Origin: Synechococcus sp. 8F6
Lineage (GTDB): Bacteria; Cyanobacteriota; Cyanobacteriia; PCC-6307; Cyanobiaceae
NCBI RefSeq assembly: GCF_002252665.1
Contig: NZ_NQKZ01000003.1
Location: forward strand, 114,758 to 178,757
DNA length: 64,000 nt
Reading direction: 5' to 3'
The first letter of the stretch is position 1; the number at the start of each line of letters is the position of its first letter. Below the pieces are notes generated by a model. It did not search any database and had not been told where the DNA came from. It saw nothing but the letters and a program-made list of their open reading frames with translations. Positions 27,387 to 37,554 of this stretch are shown piece after piece. Made by a program: the position numbers and the translations under genes.

Positions 27387-28561
27387 GCTGGACCCTTCGC
27401 TTCCGCCGCCAACTGTTGCGTCCCTGGGGCCGGCTGCCCCTGATCGACCGCTGGCTGCTGTCTGAGTTGATCGGCCCACTGGTTTTTGGCATCGCGGCCT
27501 TCACAGCTGTCTCCCTGTCGGTGGGAGCGGTGTTTGAACTGGTGCGGCGGGTGGCCGAATCCGGCCTGCCCCTCGACGTGGCGCTGCGGGTGCTGGTGCT
27601 TGAGCTGCCGTCGTTTCTGGTGCTCTCCTTCCCGATGGCCACCCTGATGGCCACCCTGCTCACCTACTCCAAGCTCTCGGGCAACAGTCAGCTGACCGCC
27701 CTGCGCAGCGTGGGGGTGGCGACCTGGCGGATGGTGATGCCGGCGGTGGCCGTCGCCCTTGTGATGACCCTGCTCACCTTCACCTTCAACGAGGCCATCG
27801 TGCCGAGGACACTGCTGGAGGCCAAAACAGTTTTAAACCGGGCGATCGGCCGCGCGGTGGCCGGGGAGCAGAAGGACAACGTGATGTTCTCCAAATACGG
27901 TGAGATTCAGGCTGACGATGGCAGCACCGAGCGGGGGCTGACCCACTTTTTCTATGCCCAGCGCTTCAACAAAGGCGTGATGGAGCGGGTCACCCTGCTC
28001 GATCTGTCGCGGCGGGATCAACGGGTGCTGCTCAGTGCCGATCGAGCCCGTTGGAGCGAGCCCGACGCCCAGTGGGAATTCCTTGATGGCCATGTGTTTG
28101 GTGTCACCGAGGGATCGAACAGCTCCACAACGTCAGGGGATTTCGACCGCTACCTCTACCCACTCGGTAGCCAGCCCTTGCAGGTGGCCAAGCTGCCCAA
28201 GGATTCCAACTCCATGACGATCGGTCAGGCCCGTACCGCCGAACGGCTGCTGCGCGAGGCCAGTGATCTGCAGGGCGCCCGCAAACTGAGGGTGCGGATT
28301 CAGGAGAAATTCGCCTTCCCAGCTGTGTGTCTGGTCTTTGGCTTGATCGGCAGCAGCCTGGGGGTGCGACCCCACTCACGCCGAAGCCGCAGCCAGGGGT
28401 TTGGGCTCAGTGTCCTGTTGATCTTCGGCTACTACCTCGTGGCCTTTGTGTTCAGTTCCCTCGGGGTGAAGGGCATCCTCACGCCCTATTTCTCAGCCTG
28501 GCTGCCCGTGGTGATTGGTCTGGGTGGCGGCATGTATCTGTTGCGCCAGGCCAGCCGCTGA
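27383..28561 (+). CDS. LptF/LptG family permease
   Basis: This 392-residue membrane protein of the YjgP/YjgQ family starts with the interfacial helix [20 protein letters not shown]. It has three transmembrane segments in the first 130 residues, a periplasmic jellyroll domain (about 140-290) and three C-terminal segments. Cyanobacteria usually carry a single LptF/G-type gene, which may form a homodimer with LptB. The gene overlaps lptB by 4 bases. A single copy in this operon fits that pattern, though the rest of the genome is unseen. Confidence 0.9.
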   Translation: MSWTLRFRRQLLRPWGRLPLIDRWLLSELIGPLVFGIAAFTAVSLSVGAVFELVRRVAESGLPLDVALRVLVLELPSFLVLSFPMATLMATLLTYSKLSGNSQLTALRSVGVATWRMVMPAVAVALVMTLLTFTFNEAIVPRTLLEAKTVLNRAIGRAVAGEQKDNVMFSKYGEIQADDGSTERGLTHFFYAQRFNKGVMERVTLLDLSRRDQRVLLSADRARWSEPDAQWEFLDGHVFGVTEGSNSSTTSGDFDRYLYPLGSQPLQVAKLPKDSNSMTIGQARTAERLLREASDLQGARKLRVRIQEKFAFPAVCLVFGLIGSSLGVRPHSRRSRSQGFGLSVLLIFGYYLVAFVFSSLGVKGILTPYFSAWLPVVIGLGGGMYLLRQASR

Positions 28562-28601
28562 GGTTGCCGGTGATTCGCCAAACTGGGTGCTGGTTTCTGC
28601 G

Positions 28602-29549
28602 ATGCCCGTGCCCGCTCTGTTAAACGATCCGGTGCTTGGCCTTGGCCTGACGGCGTTTGCCCTGTTGCTGCTGGTCCTGCCCCTGGCATTCTGGTCGTTG
28701 AGTGGTGGCCGAAACAGTGGGCTGGTGCGGCTGCTGGTGGCGGCGGCCAACCTCTGCCTCACCGCCCAGCTGGTGCTGCGTTGGTGGGAGTCCGGCCACT
28801 TCCCAATCAGCAACCTCTACGAGTCGCTCTGCTTCCTGGCCTGGGGGTGCACCCTCACCCAGTTGCTGGTGGAACGCAGCTGGCCCTCACCGCTGGTGCC
28901 GGCAGCGGCTACGCCGATGGCCCTGGGCTGCGTCGCATTCGCGAGCTTTGCCCTGCCCGATCGGCTGCAAGAAGCCTCCCCCTTGGTGCCGGCGCTGCGC
29001 TCCAGCTGGCTGGTGATGCACGTCAGCGTGATCATGCTCAGCTACGCAGCCCTGCTGGTTGGCTCGCTGCTGTCCCTGGCCGTGCTGTTTACGGATCGTC
29101 ACAACACTTTGGAGCTGCGCAGCAGCTCCATCGGCAGCGGTGGGTACCGCCAAGCCCAACTGGCCACGGCCACGGAAGGAGCGGGCAACGCTTCTCCACC
29201 ACTCCAGCTCAGCAGCGTGGTCATGCCGATTGCTGAGCAACTCGATTCCCTCAGCTACCGCACCATCACCGTTGGCTTTCTGTTGCTCTCGGTGGGTCTA
29301 GTCAGTGGGGCGGTGTGGGCCAACGAAGCCTGGGGCAGCTGGTGGAGCTGGGACCCGAAGGAAACCTGGGCCCTGATCTGCTGGCTCGTCTACGCCGCCT
29401 ACCTGCACACCCGCTTGATCCGAGGCTGGCAGGGCCGTAAGCCAGCCCTGGTGGCAGCCGCTGGCTTGGTGGTCATCGTGGTCTGCTACATCGGCGTCAA
29501 CCTGCTTGGCATCGGTCTGCACAGCTACGGCTGGTTCTTCGAGAGCTGA
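28602..29549 (+). CDS. ccsA: Cytochrome c biogenesis protein CcsA (system II heme handling)
   Basis: This 315-residue polytopic membrane protein has about eight hydrophobic segments and the tryptophan-rich heme-handling motif [18 protein letters not shown] near residue 250. CcsA works with Ccs1/CcsB to move heme across the thylakoid membrane and attach it to apocytochromes such as cytochrome f and c6. I start at ATG 28602 ([13 protein letters not shown]). The frame is open upstream to 28515, but that part overlaps lptF. It follows the Lpt genes after 40 bases and ends before a terminator that serves the opposite strand. Confidence 0.93.
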   Translation: MPVPALLNDPVLGLGLTAFALLLLVLPLAFWSLSGGRNSGLVRLLVAAANLCLTAQLVLRWWESGHFPISNLYESLCFLAWGCTLTQLLVERSWPSPLVPAAATPMALGCVAFASFALPDRLQEASPLVPALRSSWLVMHVSVIMLSYAALLVGSLLSLAVLFTDRHNTLELRSSSIGSGGYRQAQLATATEGAGNASPPLQLSSVVMPIAEQLDSLSYRTITVGFLLLSVGLVSGAVWANEAWGSWWSWDPKETWALICWLVYAAYLHTRLIRGWQGRKPALVAAAGLVVIVVCYIGVNLLGIGLHSYGWFFES

Positions 29550-29597
29550 AGCGTTTCCACAGCGCCAAACCCAGCGAATGCGGCAACCCAAGCCAGC

Positions 29598-29625
29598 AAA
29601 AAGCCCCCCTCTCGATGAGGGGGGC
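29598..29625 (-). terminator. Rho-independent terminator of rpe
   Basis: A perfect 9-base stem (GCCCCCCTC at 29603-29611 with GAGGGGGGC at 29617-29625) closes a 5-base loop. On the minus strand it is followed by five Ts (AAAAA at 29598-29602 on the plus strand), so it terminates rpe. It may also slow readthrough from ccsA on the other strand. Confidence 0.85.
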
Positions 29626-29658
29626 AGATGTTGGTGAGCGCGCTACCCAGCCCAGTGC

Positions 29659-30342
29659 TCAAGCCGCCACAGCCACGGGACGCTTGCTGTTGCGAATGCC
29701 GGTGATCGCTTCGGCGTAGTTGGGCTGGTTGAACACGCCAGAGCCACTGACGATGGCATTGGCTCCGGCCTCAATCACCTTCCAGGCGTTTTCGGCCTTG
29801 ATGCCGCCATCCACCTCAATCCAGGGATCGAGACCGCGCTCATCGCACAGGCGGCGCAGAGTACGAATCTTCTGCACCTGGTTGTCGATGAAGCTCTGAC
29901 CGCCAAAACCAGGGTTGACGCTCATGATCAACACGAGGTCGCACAGCTCAAGGCAGTACTCGAGGGTGTCGAGGGGTGTGCTGGGGTTCAGCACTGCACC
30001 GGCGAGCTTGCCCAGATCCTTGATTTGGGCCAGGTTGCGGTGCAGGTGGGGGCAGGCTTCGACCTGAACGGAGATGATGTCAGCCCCGGCTTTGGCGAAG
30101 TCGGCGACGTATTTCTCGGGCTCAACGATCATCAGGTGAACGTCGAGGGTTTTGCTGGTGACCGGACGCAGGGCTTCGACAATCAGGGGTCCAATGGTGA
30201 TGTTGGGCACGAAACGGCCATCCATCACATCAATGTGGATCCAGTCGGCACCGGCCTGGTCGACGGCACGCACGTCATCACCGAGACGGGAGAAGTCGGC
30301 GGACAGAATCGACGGGGAGATCACCAGGGGCTTAGTGCTCAT
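29659..30342 (-). CDS. rpe: Ribulose-phosphate 3-epimerase
   Basis: This 227-residue TIM-barrel enzyme interconverts ribulose 5-phosphate and xylulose 5-phosphate in the Calvin cycle and oxidative pentose phosphate pathway. The family motifs are [37 protein letters not shown] (metal-binding His and Asp) and [17 protein letters not shown]. It lies next to and divergent from glpX, another Calvin-cycle gene, across a 190-base gap that must hold both promoters. Confidence 0.97.
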   Translation of the reverse strand: MSTKPLVISPSILSADFSRLGDDVRAVDQAGADWIHIDVMDGRFVPNITIGPLIVEALRPVTSKTLDVHLMIVEPEKYVADFAKAGADIISVQVEACPHLHRNLAQIKDLGKLAGAVLNPSTPLDTLEYCLELCDLVLIMSVNPGFGGQSFIDNQVQKIRTLRRLCDERGLDPWIEVDGGIKAENAWKVIEAGANAIVSGSGVFNQPNYAEAITGIRNSKRPVAVAA

Positions 30343-30371
30343 GCTGGGGTCACCGCAAGAAGAGTGGCGGG

Positions 30372-30377
30372 ATTCTA
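30372..30377 (-). promoter_or_regulatory. Possible -10 element for rpe
   Basis: On the minus strand TAGAAT (five of six bases of TATAAT) lies 29 bases before the rpe ATG. A matching -35 box at 17 bases is not clear. Low-confidence pattern call. Confidence 0.35.
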
Positions 30378-30422
30378 AGGAGCGGCGGTTTGGCGCCCTG
30401 TGGAAGGGGCGGCTTTCACTGA

Positions 30423-30428
30423 TACAGT
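30423..30428 (+). promoter_or_regulatory. Possible -10 element for glpX
   Basis: TACAGT in GATACAGTTG lies about 105 bases before the glpX GTG, implying a 5' leader of roughly 100 bases. The same octamer GATACAGT is found upstream of apcD. No standard -35 box is seen. Confidence 0.3.
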
Positions 30429-30532
30429 TGCAGGCGCTTCATCATCGAAAGGCCTAGCGGCAGCAGGACTCTGACCCCGTGTCCCGCCTGGCCAACGCCA
30501 TTCCCTGAAGCCCATTCCCCTGCCGGATCACC

Positions 30533-31537
30533 GTGGATCGCACCCTCATCCAGGAAATTCTTGAGGTCGTTGAGCAAGCCGCCATCGCCTCCGCCGAACT
30601 GACCGGCTTGGGCAAAAAAGATGAGGCCGACGCTGCGGCGGTAGAAGCCATGCGCAAGCGCATGGGCCAGATCCAGATGCAAGGACGCATCGTGATCGGA
30701 GAAGGAGAGCGCGACGAGGCTCCCATGCTCTACATCGGAGAAGAGGTCGGCAGTGGCACCGGCCCCGGCGTGGATTTCGCCGTGGACCCCTGCGAAGGCA
30801 CCAACCTCTGCGCCAACAGCCAGCGCGGCTCGATGGCCGTGCTTGCCGCGTCCGACCGTGGTGGTCTGTTCAACGCCCCCGACTTCTACATGAAGAAGCT
30901 GGCGGCCCCCCCGGCAGCCAAGGGCAAGGTGGACATCCGCAAGTCGGCCACCGAAAACATCAAGATCCTGAGCGAGTGCCTCGGCCTGGCCGCGAGCGAG
31001 CTCACCATCGTGGTGATGGATCGTGCTCGCCACAAAGACCTCATCGCCGAGATTCGCGCCACCGGCGCGCGGGTGCAGCCGATTTCCGACGGTGATGTCC
31101 AGGCCGCCATTGCCTGCGGGTTCGCCGGCACCGGTACCCATTGCCTGATGGGCATCGGCGCCGCTCCCGAGGGTGTGATCTCCGCAGCCGCCATGCGTGC
31201 CCTGGGCGGCCACTTCCAGGGTCAGCTGGTGTATGACCCCGCCATCGCCCAAACCTCCGAGTGGGCTGACTACACCAAGGAGGGCAATATCGCCCGCCTC
31301 AACGAGATGGGCATCACCGACGTTGACAAGATCTACGAGGCCGAGGAACTGGCCTCCGGTGAGAACGTGGTGTTCGCCGGCAGTGGCATCACCGATGGCC
31401 TGCTGTTCCATGGCGTGAAGTTCGAGAAGGACTGCACCCGCACCAGCTCACTGGTGATCAGCACCCTGGACAACACCGCCCGTTTTACCAACACCATCCA
31501 CATCAAGGATGGGGCGAAGAGCATCGCGCTCAGCTGA
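30533..31537 (+). CDS. glpX: Class II fructose-1,6-/sedoheptulose-1,7-bisphosphatase
   Basis: This 334-residue GlpX-type dual phosphatase performs both FBPase and SBPase steps of the cyanobacterial Calvin cycle. Key blocks are [19 protein letters not shown] (metal-binding Glu/Asp), [15 protein letters not shown] and [20 protein letters not shown]. The start is GTG 30533, giving the family N-terminus [20 protein letters not shown]. hemA follows 34 bases after the stop on the same strand. The neighbouring pentose-phosphate and glycogen genes make this region a carbon-metabolism cluster. Confidence 0.96.
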   Translation: MDRTLIQEILEVVEQAAIASAELTGLGKKDEADAAAVEAMRKRMGQIQMQGRIVIGEGERDEAPMLYIGEEVGSGTGPGVDFAVDPCEGTNLCANSQRGSMAVLAASDRGGLFNAPDFYMKKLAAPPAAKGKVDIRKSATENIKILSECLGLAASELTIVVMDRARHKDLIAEIRATGARVQPISDGDVQAAIACGFAGTGTHCLMGIGAAPEGVISAAAMRALGGHFQGQLVYDPAIAQTSEWADYTKEGNIARLNEMGITDVDKIYEAEELASGENVVFAGSGITDGLLFHGVKFEKDCTRTSSLVISTLDNTARFTNTIHIKDGAKSIALS

Positions 31538-31571
31538 CTCCCCCGTCGCACGAGCAAACGAGCCAGCCTCC

Positions 31572-32882
31572 ATGCACATCGCCGTTGTCGGCCTCAGTCA
31601 TCGCACGGCTCCAGTAGAGATCCGGGAGCGCCTCAGCATCCCGGAACAAAGCATGGAGGCGTCGCTTCAGCAGCTGCGGGCTGATGAGCAGGTGCTGGAG
31701 GCGTCGATCCTCAGCACCTGCAATCGCCTGGAGATCTACACCCTGCTTCGCCATCCGGATCAGGGTATTTCGGCGGTCGGATCCTTTCTCAGCAACATCT
31801 CCGGGTTGGCGGTCGAAGAGCTGTCCCCCCACCTGTTCACCTACCACCACGAAGAGGCCATCGGTCACCTGCTGCGGGTTTCCGCCGGCCTCGACTCCCT
31901 TGTGCTTGGTGAGGGGCAGATCCTGTCCCAGGTGAAGAAGATGGTGCGCCTCGGGCAAGAGCACCGCTCCGTGGGGCCGATTCTCAACCGCCTGCTCAAC
32001 CAGGCGGTGAGCACCGGCAAGCGGGTTCGCACCGAAACGAATCTGGGCACTGGTGCGGTCTCCATCAGCTCAGCGGCCGTCGAGCTGGCCCAGCTGAAAG
32101 TGGGGCAGGGCCGCGGTGCCGACGATTTGGTGCCCCTGGACCAAGAGCAGGTCGCGGTGGTGGGTGCGGGCCGCATGGCCCGCCTGCTGCTGCAACACCT
32201 TCAGGCCAAGGGCTGCCGCGGAGTGGTGCTGCTCAACCGCACCGTCAGCAAGGCTGAGCTGCTCGCAGCAGACTTTCCCGCCCTGCCGGTGCAGTGTCGT
32301 CCCTTAAGCGACCTCGACCATTGCCTCAGCACCTGTTCCCTGGTGTTCACCAGCACCGCCGCCGATACGCCGATCATCACGGCGGAGCGTCTGAGTGGCC
32401 TAAACCGGCGCTCCAGCCTGATGTTGATTGACATCGGCGTGCCCCGCAACATCGCTGCAGACACGGCCGGACTGCCAGGCGTGCAGTCCTACGACGTGGA
32501 TGACCTGCAGGAGGTGGTGAACCGCAACCAGGAAGCCCGGCGAGAGATGGCCGCCGAAGCCCAGGAGCTGCTGGAGGAGGAAGCCAGGCTGTTCCTCGAG
32601 TGGTGGGATGGTCTGGAAGCCGTGCCCGTGGTCAACCGGCTGCGCCGACAGCTCGAAGACATCCGCGAACAGGAGCTGCAGAAGGCCCTCAGCCGCATGG
32701 GCCCCGACCTCTCCGCCCGCGAGCGAAAAGTGGTGGAGGCACTTAGCAAAGGCATCATCAACAAGATCCTGCACACCCCCGTTACAAATTTGCGGGCCCC
32801 CCAGCCACGTCAGCAGCGCCACAGCGCCATGCGGATACTCGAAGAGCTGTTTGAGCTCCGTGAACAGCCCCCTGAGGGCTGA
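31572..32882 (+). CDS. hemA: Glutamyl-tRNA reductase
   Basis: HemA (436 residues) reduces glutamyl-tRNA to glutamate-1-semialdehyde, the first committed step of tetrapyrrole synthesis for chlorophyll, heme and bilins. The N-terminal catalytic domain has GLSHRTAPVEIRERL and the nucleophile-containing STCNRLEIYTL; the NADPH domain has AVVGAGRMARLLLQHL; the C-terminal dimerisation helices end near LREQPPEG. The start ATG 31572 gives MHIAVVGLSH; the frame extends to 31509, but that section overlaps the glpX end. It shares the pigment theme with pcyA and chlP. Confidence 0.97.
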   Translation: MHIAVVGLSHRTAPVEIRERLSIPEQSMEASLQQLRADEQVLEASILSTCNRLEIYTLLRHPDQGISAVGSFLSNISGLAVEELSPHLFTYHHEEAIGHLLRVSAGLDSLVLGEGQILSQVKKMVRLGQEHRSVGPILNRLLNQAVSTGKRVRTETNLGTGAVSISSAAVELAQLKVGQGRGADDLVPLDQEQVAVVGAGRMARLLLQHLQAKGCRGVVLLNRTVSKAELLAADFPALPVQCRPLSDLDHCLSTCSLVFTSTAADTPIITAERLSGLNRRSSLMLIDIGVPRNIAADTAGLPGVQSYDVDDLQEVVNRNQEARREMAAEAQELLEEEARLFLEWWDGLEAVPVVNRLRRQLEDIREQELQKALSRMGPDLSARERKVVEALSKGIINKILHTPVTNLRAPQPRQQRHSAMRILEELFELREQPPEG

Positions 32883-32993
32883 TCACAGACCCACCCGCTC
32901 TGCAACAGTTCGTGCTGGCGATCATCCAAAGGGTCGCGCTGAGGCGGGCTGCTCCAGTACGGTCAGCGTCGAGAGACGCCGGCAGCAAAGGTT

Positions 32994-34289
32994 ATGAAAC
33001 GCGTACTGGCGATCATTTTGGGAGGTGGTGCCGGCACGCGCCTCTACCCGCTCACCAAAATGCGTGCCAAGCCAGCCGTACCGCTGGCTGGCAAATACCG
33101 ATTGATTGATATTCCGATCAGCAACTGCATTAATTCAGAGATCAACAAAATCTATGTTTTAACGCAGTTCAATAGTGCTTCGCTGAATCGTCACCTGACG
33201 ATGAGCTACAACCTTTCGGCTGGATTTGGCCAGGGATTTGTTGAGGTCTTGGCGGCCCAGCAAACGCCTGAAAGCCCGAGTTGGTTTGAGGGCACGGCTG
33301 ACGCCGTGCGCAAATACCAGTGGCTGTTCCACGAGTGGGATGTGGATCACTACCTGATCCTTTCCGGTGACCAGCTTTACCGGATGGATTACAGCCGCTT
33401 TGTGCAGCATCACATCGACACCGGCGCCCAGCTGAGCGTGGGGGCCTTGCCTGTGGATCAAGCCCAGGCGGAAGGGTTTGGCCTGATGCGCACCACGTCC
33501 GATGGTCGCATTCAAGAATTTCGCGAAAAGCCCAAGGGGCAGGCCCTTGAAGCCATGCGGGTGGATACCCAGGCCCTGGGCCTCTCCGCCGAGGAAGCGG
33601 CCAAGCGCCCATACCTGGCCTCGATGGGGATCTATGTGTTCAGCCGGGAGACCCTGTTTGATCTGCTGACCAGCAACCCCTCCGCCACCGATTTCGGCAA
33701 GGAGATCATTCCAGCCTCCCTGGCCCGGGGCGACCGGCTCCACAGCTACCTCTTCGACGACTATTGGGAGGACATCGGTACCATTGGCGCCTTCTATGAG
33801 GCGAATCTGGCCCTGACGGATCAACCGAACCCTGCCTTCTCCTTCTACGACGAGAAGTTTCCGATCTACACCCGTCCCCGCTATCTGCCGCCCAGCAAGA
33901 TGCAGGACGCCCAGGTGACGGCCTCGATCATCGGAGAAGGATCCTTGCTCAAGGCCTGCAGCATTCACCACTGCGTCCTTGGTGTGCGCTCCCGAGTCGA
34001 AGATGAAGTGGTGCTCCAGGACACCCTGGTGATGGGTGCTGATTATTTCGAGTCTTCCGAAGAACGGTTGATGTTGCGAGAGCGCGGTGGAATTCCAATG
34101 GGCGTGGGCAAGGGCACGACAGTGAAGCGCGCGATTCTTGATAAGAATGTTCGAATCGGCAACAACGTCACCATCGTCAACAAGGACCACGTTGAGGAGG
34201 CCGATCGGCCTGAGCTCAATTTCTATATCCGCAACGGCATCGTGGTCGTGGTCAAAAATGGCACCATCGCCGATGGCACGGTGATCTGA
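32994..34289 (+). CDS. glgC: Glucose-1-phosphate adenylyltransferase (ADP-glucose pyrophosphorylase)
   Basis: This 431-residue enzyme makes ADP-glucose for glycogen. The N-terminal nucleotidyltransferase motif [20 protein letters not shown] is followed by [18 protein letters not shown], the substrate block FRGTADAVR-like [32 protein letters not shown], and a C-terminal left-handed beta-helix with 3-PGA/Pi allosteric lysines expected near the end. Cyanobacterial enzymes are activated by 3-phosphoglycerate. The 111-base gap from hemA holds a small 5-base hairpin (32966-32979) just upstream of the start. Confidence 0.97.
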   Translation: MKRVLAIILGGGAGTRLYPLTKMRAKPAVPLAGKYRLIDIPISNCINSEINKIYVLTQFNSASLNRHLTMSYNLSAGFGQGFVEVLAAQQTPESPSWFEGTADAVRKYQWLFHEWDVDHYLILSGDQLYRMDYSRFVQHHIDTGAQLSVGALPVDQAQAEGFGLMRTTSDGRIQEFREKPKGQALEAMRVDTQALGLSAEEAAKRPYLASMGIYVFSRETLFDLLTSNPSATDFGKEIIPASLARGDRLHSYLFDDYWEDIGTIGAFYEANLALTDQPNPAFSFYDEKFPIYTRPRYLPPSKMQDAQVTASIIGEGSLLKACSIHHCVLGVRSRVEDEVVLQDTLVMGADYFESSEERLMLRERGGIPMGVGKGTTVKRAILDKNVRIGNNVTIVNKDHVEEADRPELNFYIRNGIVVVVKNGTIADGTVI

Positions 34290-34471
34290 GCCTCAGGGCA
34301 GATGGCCCTCGGTGCAGACCTTGGCTTGGCCAGGCAACGGCGCACGGGCAACAGTTGGCGCTTCGGTTTTAAAGCCAGGAGTTGCTGACACGTTGCCACC
34401 AAGTTGTGACGGTTGCACGGGATGGCTGAGCTCCTTTGCCACACTAACGGCGAATGGTTTCAATCTCAGCC

Positions 34472-35890
34472 ATGGGTAAGGCGCATTTCGGCCTGATTGG
34501 TCTCGGTGTGATGGGAGAAAATCTTGTGCTCAACGCGGAGCGCAATGGGTTTTCCTCCGTTGTCTTCAATCGCACCTACGCCAAGACGGAAGAGTTTCTA
34601 GCCGGCCGTGGTGCAGGCAAAGACATCGTTGGAGCAACCACCCTGCAGGAGTTTGTGGCGGCTCTTGAACGTCCGCGTCGGATTCTGATGATGGTGAAGG
34701 CCGGGCAACCGGTGGATGACACGATTGCGGCGATCTCCCCCTACCTCGAGGAGGGCGATCTTCTGATCGATGGCGGCAACTCTCTGTTCAGTGATACCGA
34801 GCGCCGTGTTGCGGAGCTGGAGAGCAAGAGCTTTGGCTACATCGGCATGGGGGTGTCCGGCGGAGCCAAGGGAGCTCTCGAGGGGCCGAGCATGATGCCA
34901 GGTGGCACCAAGGCTGCCTACGACGCCATCGAGCCTTTGGTGCGCAAGATGGCCGCCCAGGTCAATGATGGCCCCTGTGTGGCCTACATCGGCCCGGGTG
35001 GTGCTGGCCACTTCGTCAAGACGGTGCACAACGGCATCGAATACGGCATCGAGCAGATCCTGGCCGAGGCCTACGACCTGATGAAGCGCGTGGCCGGTAT
35101 GAATGGCGATCAGATGGCGGATGTGCTCGCCGGTTGGAACGACACCGAAGAGCTGGCCTCCTTCCTGGTGGAGATCACCGAGGTGTGCCTGCGCACCAAA
35201 GACCCCGACAGCGGCGCCGATCTCGTGGAAGCCATTGTGGATGCCGCTGGCCAAAAAGGCACTGGCCTCTGGACCGTGGTGAGTGCGCTGGAGATGGGCG
35301 TACCCGTCCCCACCATCTACGCGGCTCTCAACGCCCGGGTGCTGAGCTCGTTGCGCTCCGAACGGCTGACGGCAGGAGCACTGTTGCCCGCACCGGCGCC
35401 CCATGCCTTTGCGCTCGGAACCCCCGGCGACGGCATGGCCCCCCTGCGGGATGCCTGCATCGCCGCCTGCATCGTCAGCTATGGCCAGGGCATGGCCCTG
35501 CTGCAGGAAGCCTCAAAGCTGCACAACTACAACCTCAATTTTTCGGCTATCGGTCAGATCTGGAAAGGGGGCTGCATCATTCGGGCACGGCTGTTGCAAC
35601 GGATTCAGAACGCCTATGGCGCCAACCCCGGCCTGGCCAACCTGATGCTCGATCCCTGGTTTGCTGAGCAGATCAACCGCCGCCTCCCCGGCCTGCGTCA
35701 GGTGGTGGCTGGAGCCGCCCTTGCAGGCATCCCCGTGCCCTGCCTGAGCAGCACCCTCGACTACATCGACAGCTACCGCAGTGGCCGCCTGCCCCAGAAC
35801 CTGGTCCAGGCGATGCGCGACTGCTTCGGCTCCCACACCTACGAGCGGGTCGATCGCCCTGGCAATTTTCACACCGAGTGGCTCGACTGA
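34472..35890 (+). CDS. gnd: 6-phosphogluconate dehydrogenase (decarboxylating)
   Basis: Gnd (472 residues) oxidises 6-phosphogluconate to ribulose 5-phosphate, making NADPH. Blocks seen are FGLIGLGVMGENLVLNAERN, the substrate loop GVSGGAKGALEGPSMMPGG, VKTVHNGIEYGIEQILAEAY and the C-terminal SALDYIDS-like SSTLDYIDSYRSGRLP. I prefer ATG 34472 to the in-frame ATG 34454, which adds six residues outside the family alignment. The stop overlaps the pgl start (TGATG), coupling two consecutive steps of the oxidative pentose phosphate pathway. The 180-base upstream gap holds no gene. Confidence 0.97.
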   Translation: MGKAHFGLIGLGVMGENLVLNAERNGFSSVVFNRTYAKTEEFLAGRGAGKDIVGATTLQEFVAALERPRRILMMVKAGQPVDDTIAAISPYLEEGDLLIDGGNSLFSDTERRVAELESKSFGYIGMGVSGGAKGALEGPSMMPGGTKAAYDAIEPLVRKMAAQVNDGPCVAYIGPGGAGHFVKTVHNGIEYGIEQILAEAYDLMKRVAGMNGDQMADVLAGWNDTEELASFLVEITEVCLRTKDPDSGADLVEAIVDAAGQKGTGLWTVVSALEMGVPVPTIYAALNARVLSSLRSERLTAGALLPAPAPHAFALGTPGDGMAPLRDACIAACIVSYGQGMALLQEASKLHNYNLNFSAIGQIWKGGCIIRARLLQRIQNAYGANPGLANLMLDPWFAEQINRRLPGLRQVVAGAALAGIPVPCLSSTLDYIDSYRSGRLPQNLVQAMRDCFGSHTYERVDRPGNFHTEWLD

Positions 35891-36639
35891 TGCAGTCACA
35901 CCCCCCCTCCTCCAGCAATTCCCCAACCCGCTATCGGCTGATCGTGGCCGAATCTGCCGAAGACCTGGCTCGGCAGACGGCCCAGGCGATCGCTTCGGCC
36001 TTGGATCTGGTGCTGGCGGAGCGGGATCGGGCCCAGATCGCCCTGGCTGGCGGTGAGACCCCCCGGGCCACCTACAGGCAACTGGGCCAACAACATCTGC
36101 CCTGGGATCGGGTGGATGTTTTGCTGGGTGATGAGCGTTGGGTGAGCAGCAGCGACCCTTCCAGCAACGCCCGCATGTTGCGGGAGACCCTGATGGCGGA
36201 AGCACCCGGCAGCCACGCCTGTCTTCATCCGGTACCCACGGAGCTCAGTAGCCCGCAGGAGGGTGCTGAGGCCTATGCCGCCCTGGTGCAGCAACTGTGC
36301 GGGGGCACACCACCGGCCCTCGATCTGGTCTTGCTGGGGCTCGGTGACGATGGTCACACCGCCTCCCTGTTTCCAGGAACGGCCGCACCAACCATCACGG
36401 ATCGGGCGGTCACCCTGGGGGAGGGCAAGGGGCTGCCTCGCGTCACCCTCACCGCCCCCACGCTCTCGGCGGCGCGTCGGGTGCTGTTCTTGGTGAGTGG
36501 TGCTGGCAAGGTGCAGGCCTTGCAGCGCTTGCTGGATCCCTTGGAATCGCCCGAGCGCACCCCAGCCAAGCTCGTTCAACCGGCTGATGAGGTGATGATC
36601 CTGGCCGATCGGGATGCAGCTGCAGGGCTGCAACGATGA
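35890..36639 (+). CDS. pgl: 6-phosphogluconolactonase
   Basis: This 249-residue hydrolase converts 6-phosphogluconolactone to 6-phosphogluconate, feeding Gnd encoded directly upstream. The glucosamine-6-phosphate isomerase/Pgl fold shows IALAGGETPRATYRQL, WDRVDVLLGDERWVSSSDPSSNARM and LVLLGLGDDGHTASLFPG, all standard Pgl motifs. It starts at ATG 35890, sharing one base with the gnd stop. The following CIA30 gene overlaps its end by 4 bases. Confidence 0.96.
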   Translation: MQSHPPSSSNSPTRYRLIVAESAEDLARQTAQAIASALDLVLAERDRAQIALAGGETPRATYRQLGQQHLPWDRVDVLLGDERWVSSSDPSSNARMLRETLMAEAPGSHACLHPVPTELSSPQEGAEAYAALVQQLCGGTPPALDLVLLGLGDDGHTASLFPGTAAPTITDRAVTLGEGKGLPRVTLTAPTLSAARRVLFLVSGAGKVQALQRLLDPLESPERTPAKLVQPADEVMILADRDAAAGLQR

Positions 36640-37178
36640 TCCCGGTTGCCGCAGGCGACGGTTTCAGCGGCTGGCATGCCCTCAACGACACCGTGATGGG
36701 CGGACGCAGCCAGGGCGCCTGCCGCATCGGCCCCACGGGCCTGGTGTTTGAAGGCACCTTGATTGCTGAGGGGGGTGGCTTCATCAGCTGCCGCTCGCCC
36801 CTGTTTTCACCGCCCTTGGATCTCTCCAGCTGCAGTGGCCTGGAGCTGGAGCTGGTGGGCGATGGACGCCGGTTCAAGCTGGCGGTGGCCTGTGCCGATG
36901 GCTTGGGCGGGCTCACCAATCTGATCCCTGGTGGCCTGCGTTGGGTGGTCGAATTCGGCACGGCAAACTCGGGAATGACGCTGGTGCGGATTCCCTTCGC
37001 CGACCTGACAGCCTCCGTGCGCGCCAAACCAGTCGGCCTGCCAGTGCGTTTTGATGCGAGCCGGATCACGCGGCTGCAACTGCTGCATTCCCGTTTCGCC
37101 GATGATGGGGGGCTGAATGCAGGCTTTCGAGCCGGCCCGATCCACCTGGAACTGCACGCCATCCGTGCCTACCCCTGA
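36636..37178 (+). CDS. CIA30-like (NDUFAF1-type) protein
   Basis: This 180-residue protein matches the CIA30 family (complex I intermediate-associated protein 30), with FSGWHALNDTVMGGRSQGAC near the N-terminus, GGFISCRSPLFSPPLDLSSC and a C-terminal beta-sandwich strand GPIHLELHAIRAY. In mitochondria CIA30 helps complex I assembly; the role in cyanobacteria is not established, and a carbohydrate-binding-like fold is all that can be stated. It overlaps pgl by 4 bases and is followed by another overlapping small gene. Confidence 0.83.
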   Translation: MIPVAAGDGFSGWHALNDTVMGGRSQGACRIGPTGLVFEGTLIAEGGGFISCRSPLFSPPLDLSSCSGLELELVGDGRRFKLAVACADGLGGLTNLIPGGLRWVVEFGTANSGMTLVRIPFADLTASVRAKPVGLPVRFDASRITRLQLLHSRFADDGGLNAGFRAGPIHLELHAIRAYP

Positions 37179-37551
37179 GCTGGTCAACAGCAACCTGCAG
37201 CAGTTGGTGGCCGCCGCGGCCGACCTTTGCCGCAAACCGCTGCGGCATGCGGTGCTGCTGGTGGGTGAAGCGGAGAGCTCCGACGATTGCTGCCTGCGGC
37301 TGGAGGCACGCCATCCCGATGGCGAGCGTTGGCTCGATGGCGATCTGGAGCTGGAGATCTACCGCAGTGGTGGCGATCTTAACCTCACCTTGGCGTGGTG
37401 TCAGGGGCCTGATCGCCCACTGTTGTGGCAGGGGAGCCATCCGGTGTGGATGGAGGCTGAATCGGGTCTGCGCTGCGAGCGGCCTGCAGATGGTGCGCCC
37501 CTGGAGGCCCTGGCGAGGCGGCTCAGGGCCCTGTTGATTCCCGTCGACTGA
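37165..37551 (+). CDS. Conserved hypothetical protein
   Basis: This 128-residue protein starts at GTG 37165 (PTPELVNSNLQQLVAAAADL), overlapping the CIA30 gene by 14 bases. I do not recognise the domain. A helical N-terminus is followed by alternating strands (RHAVLLVGEAE, DGDLELEIYRSGGDLNLTLA) and a short C-terminal helix. An earlier ATG at 37117 lies within CIA30 and gives atypical sequence. Its position at the end of the gnd-pgl-CIA30 unit suggests co-expression. It converges with ilvD, three bases apart. Confidence 0.75.
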   Translation: MPTPELVNSNLQQLVAAAADLCRKPLRHAVLLVGEAESSDDCCLRLEARHPDGERWLDGDLELEIYRSGGDLNLTLAWCQGPDRPLLWQGSHPVWMEAESGLRCERPADGAPLEALARRLRALLIPVD

Positions 37552-37554
37552 TGG